Assembly: GCA_021464525.1 (NCBI GenBank)
Contig: JADRCO010000738.1
Location: 1 to 27,275 of the forward strand
DNA: 27,275 nt
Direction of reading: 5' to 3'
Origin: Rhizophagus sp. LPA8_4_AMF
Lineage: Eukaryota > Glomeromycota > Glomeromycetes > Glomerales > Glomeraceae
Positions 21,742 through 27,275 of the stretch are shown one piece after another. Below the pieces are notes generated by a model. That model ran no database searches. It was given only the letters and a program-made list of their open reading frames with translations, and was not told the DNA's origin. Positions within the stretch are counted from its first letter, which is position 1, and every line of letters starts with the position of its first letter. A program made the position numbers and the translations under genes.

Positions 21742-23561
21742 TCAAAGAAGTGAATCATTTTGCGCATTTTGTGCATTTTGTACAATTACTTCACTTATTG
21801 CTTCATTTTTTTCACCATTTTGTTGTGTAGTTGACCTCGTATTTCCAGGAATTAAAAGAATTTCTTGTTGATTATTACTATCTTTTTCTGATGGAATGTA
21901 TAATATTTCATCATCTTTTACATTTTGAGGAGTTGATTGGTTTCCATCTTGTTTTTTTGTATGTTTTTTCCGTTTATAAAGAAAGAAACTTCCAAGTGTT
22001 ACTGCAATACCAATTGCAGAACCTATAACTGCACTAACTATAATATTTGCTTTTTCGGGATCTGGTGGTGGTAATATACTTGCACCTGGCGGGATTGGAC
22101 TTGTTGTTGTAGTATTATTTTTTTCCAAATCAAAAGAAGTTTTCCAAATATATTCATTATCATTACTAATATCAAGCAATAATATATCTTTATCAGTTTC
22201 TTGTGTATAACCTTGACCTTTAAAGATAAATATAATTCAAAAAAATATATTAGCATAAAATAATAAAAAATCCAAACAAATTATATTTACTTTATTTACC
22301 AAAAGTTATAACCATATAATTTTCAATTAAAACTGTTTTATGAAAAGCACGAGTTGGTGGCATTTTCCCAACTTTTGGAATATACCAATTAAAATTACTT
22401 ATATTTAAAACATAAAGTGAATTTTCCGGATTTATATTTTGTAAAAGGGTTGGGCCAAATCCTCCATAAATAATTATTTTTTGATTATCTAAACCTATTA
22501 ATATTAAATATGAATAATTTTAAAAATATTTCAGAAAAAAAATGTATCAAATAAATATTATAATAAATATTTACTGAGAACACTTGAAATTGAATATCTT
22601 GCGGAAGGTATTGATCCATAAGTTTTCTAAAAAAAAATTAAAAATATAAATTATTATTACAATAATAAAATTATGTAAGATAAGAATTTTTATTACCTGT
22701 GTAGTCCAAGTATCATTTATTGTATTATAAAGATATACCTTATAATAATAATAATAAATCATAAATATATTTGATTTCTAAAAATATTAAATATAAAGAT
22801 CAATTTTACCTCATTGAGTGCGAACACTCCAACATCTTGGTTATAACCACCTAATAAAAATAATAAAATATGTTATTTAACTAAATCTACATATTTGAAA
22901 GAAATTTATAATAATATTACATACCAATATAGATAATATTTTTATTTGGTAAAAACACGGCACCATACTCAACCCTTGGACTAGGTGCATTTATTGAACT
23001 ACCATTTTTCCAACTTAAATTTATTGAATCTAAGATAAACATATCATTTGTATAAATATTAAGTTCATTTGAATGACCACCAAATAAATAAATCAATCCA
23101 TTATAGTCATTTACAGGAGTTATAGATACTTTTCCATTTGGTGGTGTACCGGATATCGTTGGAGTCATCAATATATTATTTTGAGTATCAAATGTATAAA
23201 CCAAATTATTTAAACTTTCATTATTTAAACCTATGCCACCATATAGAAATAAGGTTTTGTTATTTGCACCACCTTTGGTAGCTGCGGCATACTTATGTGG
23301 TGGAATGCTATTGATATTTGTCAAGTCATGCCATTCTAATCCATTGGTATTAAAAGAGTCAGAAACATCAAGATAAAAGAATGTTGGATATGGTGGAAAT
23401 TTGCCAACCCCTCTTCCGCCAAAAATATATAATTTATTATCAATTAATGTAGCAGTATGACTGTTACGTAAATCTGACTTGACTTGAGGTTTTACTTCAA
23501 CTAACAATTGAAATAAAATTATAAATATAATATAAATTAAAAAGTTATTTAATGAACCCAT
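21742..23561 (-). CDS. Kelch-repeat single-pass membrane protein
   Basis: Six exons join in frame to 480 aa: 23561-22925, 22850-22810, 22738-22697, 22626-22575, 22494-22300 and 22217-21742, all with GT-AG borders. Three exons are only 41-52 nt. Residues 1-26 form a signal peptide with a hydrophobic core (LIYIIFIILFQLL). Kelch repeats follow to about residue 340, with blade motifs KLYIFGG, TLFLYGG, LIYLFGG, IIYIGG and IIIYGGFG, and matching R/Y/W positions. A Pro/Thr-rich stalk leads to a membrane helix (about 379-403, VSAVIGSAIGIAVTLG) and a basic then Gln/Asn-rich tail of about 75 residues. The propeller should face outside, with the tail in the cytoplasm. The partner or ligand is unknown. 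The splice joins are my reconstruction; each restores a kelch motif. Confidence 0.88.
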
Positions 23562-24327
23562 TTTAGAAATTTTCTTTTTTTAAAAAAAAAAAAGAGAGAA
23601 TTTGTTCCGTATGGCAAAAAAAGTTGTTTATTTATTGTTTGAGATTTTAAATCAAATCATTAATTAAGTAATTTGGCAGAGATTTTAAAATCAAGTCATT
23701 AATTTGGTATAGATCTGCATAGAGATTTACAAAAATCAATACTTTATTTATCTTATTATTAAATATTGTTTTAAAGGGTACTTACGCAGAAATTGAATGA
23801 TGATTAGAAATAGATATTTTGTAGTTATTCTAGTTATTCTGGTCAAATCTGGTTAATACCTAGAGTCTAGAGACAGTGTTACATATTAGGTATGAGATAT
23901 GAATTAATTTAATTATATTTTGTGACTAAATTAATTACACTGTTGAAACGAAACGTTAAACTCTCAATTAAAGAACTTGGAATATAAATTTATTAATAAT
24001 AAGTACTTTTGGAATTCTCGTGTAGTCATGTTTAAAAAAATGTTTCCTTTTTGATCACATTCATTTAAGAAAGTTTTTTACTGTAGTATAATTTCAATAA
24101 ATCTAATATGGTATTAATAATGATAAGTTTTTTTTGTACTCCAATAGAATGTTCTTTTTTTGTATTTTTTTTGTACAATACGTATCATAATTTTAAAAAG
24201 TTATTTAAAATTTTGGTAATAATAATATTCTTATAAATCATATATGAGAATGCCAAGAACCAATTATGAGTAAAATGATAAAATACATTATGTTGCAACT
24301 ACGATAGTAAATAATGATGAAATTATT
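23562..24327. other. Kelch upstream region with a short tandem repeat
   Basis: Directly upstream of the kelch ATG is a T/A homopolymer tract. At 23641-23678 and 23679-23712 a unit of about 36 bp (GAGATTTTAAAATCAARTCA) is tandemly repeated with small differences. The rest is AT-rich without a gene. Confidence 0.45.
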
Positions 24328-25287
24328 TTATTTGGAGGTCAAAAAATGAGTATTGTATACGGAATATACAGCATAACTCTTTTTATTAACATAACCTAAC
24401 TTTGCAGTAGAAATATCCTTCCCATCTGTAAAGTTAAATAAAAAGCAGTCTAAAGTAATTTCCGTTCCACTTCCACTAGAACTTGTTATCCAGATAGTAG
24501 CTCCCTTATTGTCACAATTTCTATGAAATGATTCAGCATCAAACCTGCCCTTATTTGAACGATACAATATATTAAAATTGTAAGGCATCTTTTCTTTATT
24601 ATAATATGAAGAAACTTTTTTATCAATCCATGAAGCAAAAAGAGGATTTGTTTTAATTCAATTATGGTTGAATCGAGTTTTAAATTTAGTCTTCTTGGCG
24701 TTACATTAGATATTAGGAATAACATGAAATTCCAAAAGATCATGAATTAAATCTTGTGGTAAAATATTTTTATAATAATAAACTTTGTAAAGAAATCTGC
24801 AGGTTCAATATGATAAAACCTAATTAAAGGAATAAACTTGTGCAATGTCCTTCCAATTTTGTAATATCAATAAAACACCATTTCAATTTTCAATAAACTT
24901 CCCAAATTTCAATTTCGTCCATATACAGTACATATCATCTCTTTTTAATAATAACTCCAATAAAGGAGCTTTTAAATTAACAAATTATCAGAATTAAATA
25001 AGATTTTAGGATCTTTACTTTTCAAGACAAAAATTCCATAACTCTGTGAATGTTTCATGCTGATAAACAATTTCAAGAATATCAGTTGGATTTTGGTGTA
25101 AAAATTCAGTGATCAAAAATTCTTGAATATGAGAAACCAATGGTTGGATATTAACTTCATCCACTGCTATCAACAATTTTAATATATTAAGACCTTGTAA
25201 ATTATTCAATTCAATATTTCCACAATAAATAAACCTAATATAAATAGGGTTTAAAATTTGAACACACCTGTGTTCAAACGCACCCAT
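24328..25287 (-). pseudogene. BTB-BACK-TLDc protein, decayed
   Basis: Read on the minus strand, pieces appear in the order expected for BTB-TLDc proteins. First is the BTB end and BACK start (FIYCGNIELNNLQGLNILKL, then HIQEFLI and HETFTELWNFCLEK). Next is a linker (APLLELLLKRDD, LHKFIPLIRFYHIEPADFF, DLIHDLLEFHVIP). Last is a TLDc piece (ILYRSNKGRFDAESFHRNCD, then TLDCFLFNFTDG). The pieces lie in different frames with several stops, the BTB N-terminus is missing, and the TLDc core between KGATIWI and TLDCFLF lacks its GGYNPLxW strand. TLDc proteins are linked to oxidative-stress resistance and V-ATPase regulation in other eukaryotes; this copy cannot encode one. Confidence 0.75.
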
Positions 25288-25290
25288 TTA

Positions 25291-25521
25291 CCCCAGTATC
25301 ACCACAAAAAAATTCCATTCCTGGCCAGCATTATGGCGTTATGCACTAACATGTGAAAATAAATAGTGATGAATAAGGGATGATAAATAAGTTTTTGCTT
25401 ACTTGAAAAAAAACTGTCTCTCAGATAAATATAAACAGTGAAAACACAGTGGGATGTGATGCTGATGATAAATATTTTAAGGGCATGTGGGGTGGAAAAA
25501 TTTTGTGGTAATACCAAGGGG
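25291..25521. mobile_element. Possible 231-bp inverted-repeat element
   Basis: CCCCAGTATCACCACAAAA at 25291 pairs with the complement of TTTTGTGGTAATACCAAGGGG ending at 25521. The arms are imperfect, about 26 bp, with a two-base gap. The element sits just upstream of the surviving BTB piece and may have displaced the 5' part of that gene. No target-site duplication is clear and no coding capacity was seen. Confidence 0.45.
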
Positions 25522-25946
25522 TATGGAGGAGCCAACTTGATAGTTACACAATATGATATCTGATCAACAAAACTGTCATAAAATTCATATGTGTTACTAA
25601 TAAAATATAATGATCGGTGAACAAAATACCCCTGCAATTAAAAAAAATTACTGATTAAATGTACCATCTCCTAAAATATGATGCTGATTAGATCCTCTTT
25701 ATTATGTGTAAGTTGTTAAAAATTTATTTGAACTCTTCAGAGAAAAAAAAATTACCATCAGTTATTTTTATTACAGTAAATATGATAAGCCAAGCAAATT
25801 TAATGCCATTTTTACTAAAAAATTAACTTAAAGTCTCCTTAAATCTAAAAATGAGTGTTAAATGATCATACAAACTTTCAAATATTAAAAAAAAATCAAG
25901 CAGCCCAAAGCTCTTCAAAAATTATATTGTCTTAGGCCAGAATTTA

Positions 25947-26813
25947 ATGGCAAGTCAGTTTATTTTTTTTTGTAAAAAAACACTGTATATAGAAGGACTT
26001 TTAGTTTATGACAAACAGGATAAAATTTTTTATGTTTTTGACAAAATAACTGGTAAAAAGTTTAATTCTTTTGCTTCTTGGTTTAAATTTCTTAAAATTA
26101 AAAAGATATTTGGTGGTGAACAATCAGCATTAGCTACAATTTTTTTTGAACCAAATATTTCTGGTTTTAATTTGTCTTCAATATTAAGAACTAAGCCAGT
26201 CCCATATTGAAAAAATTACAACTCAGTAATTATAATAGAAGTTACATTGTTAATCAAGAAAAATATGAATTCAAAACAAGAGCTTTTTGATATAGGATTA
26301 AAAGAAATTATTAATGGAATAGACATCATATTTTTTGGAAAAGGACAAAGAATAGTAAAAAATTTAATTTTTAAATAACAGGAGAATTTAATTTCTTATG
26401 AATTATACATCTTAGAAAAAAATATCAAAGAAATTGATGGAGTAGCAGTTAAAATCACAATTGAAAGGAGTCTTTTAGAAATAGAAAAGATAATTAATTA
26501 TATATTAAAAGCAAAGATATATACTGGACAAAAGACTGAAGGTATTATAATTTTTTTAGTGTGATAGAAGGTATTTGACAAGAGGTGTGATATTGATTTT
26601 AATTAATCTAATTTTTTAAAAAAAATTATTATTTTAGGTTTTAAAAATGTGGTTCAACTTCAAGGTATTCATCTTGTAAGAAATCAAAAAAATCCTGATA
26701 ATATTTACGAACCTTTCACAATCCTAGGAAACAAGAGTCAACCTGGTGAAGCATATAGAAGAATAGACTGTTTGTTATTAGTAATTAATACAAATATATA
26801 TAAAAATTATTAA
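25947..26813 (+). pseudogene. Unidentified gene with in-frame stops only
   Basis: One reading frame runs from ATG 25947 with protein-like composition (GKKFNSFASWFKFLK, then KEIINGIDIIFFGKG and KEIDGVAVKITIERS). It is broken by TGA at 26208-26210 and TAA at 26376-26378. A GT-AG intron at 26542-26637 (96 nt) joins TEG to FKNVVQLQGIHLVRNQKNP, and this exon ends in TAA at 26811-26813. The same frame then stays open to about 26980, past another readable stretch (MGTLPIKITHASQKV), until the next repeat element. No indel is needed. I do not recognise the family. The N-terminal GxLVxD..GKKFNSFASW segment slightly resembles a RAMA-type domain, but this is weak. Confidence 0.5.
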
Positions 26814-26982
26814 AAATTGAAGAATATATTAATAAAACTCAAAAATCAAAATTCTATGGGTACTTTACCTATTAAAATTACACATGCTTCTCAAAAAGTT
26901 TTAGTTAAAAAAATTCAACTTCAAAAAAAGGTAATTACTTATAATAAAGATACAAATTCAAGAATAAAAACTAATACAAATA

Positions 26983-27173
26983 CAGTCAACTCCCTCTATA
27001 GTCACTCTCATTATAGTCACATTCTACTATATAGTCACATCAGTTAGGTGTTCAAAACATTTTATTATTAAAATCTATCCTATATAGTCACAATCTATCT
27101 ATAGTCACTATCACACCTATTTTCAAAAATCTCATATTAAAAAGTACCATTTATAGTCACAGTCATGTAAAGA
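26983..27173. mobile_element. End of a pogo-like element with TATAGTCAC repeats
   Basis: It starts CAGTCAACTCCCTCTATAGTC after TA, like the ends of the elements at 1663 and 16331. The word TATAGTCAC recurs at 26997, 27013, 27034, 27084, 27101 and 27152. The matching right terminus was not found before the window ends, so the element is either truncated or continues outside. It interrupts or abuts the pseudogene frame upstream. Confidence 0.6.
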
Positions 27174-27223
27174 ATATATTAAATTAACTTGGCATCTAAT
27201 AATCACAGAAAGATGTAATACAT

Positions 27224-27260
27224 ACCATTAGAATCGTCTCATTGAGACGAATCGAATGGT
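27224..27260. repeat. 37-bp near-perfect palindrome
   Basis: The arms ACCATTAGAATCGTCTCA (27224-27241) and TGAGACGAATCGAATGGT (27243-27260) are complementary at 16 of 18 positions around a single central T. It has no coding frame. It could fold as a cruciform or RNA hairpin, or bind a dimeric protein. Confidence 0.8.
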
Positions 27261-27275
27261 GGTAGTTTCATCTTT

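Noticed and set aside
25299-25637. 112-codon minus-strand frame upstream of the BTB remnant
   Set aside because: It spans the inverted-repeat element and has no similarity to the BTB N-terminus expected there.

Overview
The window looks like nuclear DNA of an arbuscular mycorrhizal fungus (Glomeromycotina, most likely Rhizophagus or a close relative). The reasons are very AT-rich sequence, short GT-AG introns (41-52 nt micro-exons, introns of about 75-100 nt), many MITE-like inverted repeats, and members or fragments of families that are expanded in that group as I know them: AIG1-type GTPases, a kelch-repeat membrane protein, and a BTB-TLDc protein. This assignment comes from pattern recognition, not from a search.

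The core of the window (about 3.0-20.4 kb) is a three-copy array of one unusual multi-exon gene on the minus strand, called copies A (3240-5702), B (8509-10996) and C (17445-19943). Each copy has four exons. The predicted protein of about 740 residues runs: N-terminal ubiquitin-like fold, three tandem ubiquitin-like domains, an internally shortened fourth ubiquitin that keeps an intact LRLRGG-Met junction, a ZZ zinc finger, and a C-terminal thioredoxin-fold domain of the iodothyronine-deiodinase type with Cys where vertebrate enzymes have selenocysteine. A and B join into full open frames. C carries two nonsense changes and one frameshift and is a pseudogene. B and C end in a basic SV40-like nuclear-localisation tail that A lacks.

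The array has a partner. An intact plus-strand AIG1-type GTPase (13569-14435) faces the 3' end of copy C, and a decayed 3' piece of the same GTPase with its 3' UTR (7386-8070) faces the 3' end of copy B. The duplicated unit was therefore probably a convergent GTPase plus ubiquitin-like/ZZ/deiodinase-like pair.

To the right are a six-exon kelch-repeat single-pass membrane protein (21742-23561, minus, 480 aa), a BTB-TLDc pseudogene (24328-25287, minus), and an unidentified plus-strand pseudogene (25947 to about 26980) broken only by in-frame stops. The left 3 kb and the spacers hold no convincing gene. They contain a minisatellite at the left edge, three pogo-like inverted-repeat elements built from different internal repeat words, two copies of a second MITE, an integrase-like remnant, and a 37-bp near-perfect palindrome at the right edge.

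The most notable biology is the predicted polyprotein. A processing protease that recognises ubiquitin's C-terminus could release a chain of ubiquitin-like domains ending in Gly-Gly from a ZZ/thioredoxin-fold effector that starts with Met. The family is duplicated, diverging and partly decaying next to a GTPase gene.
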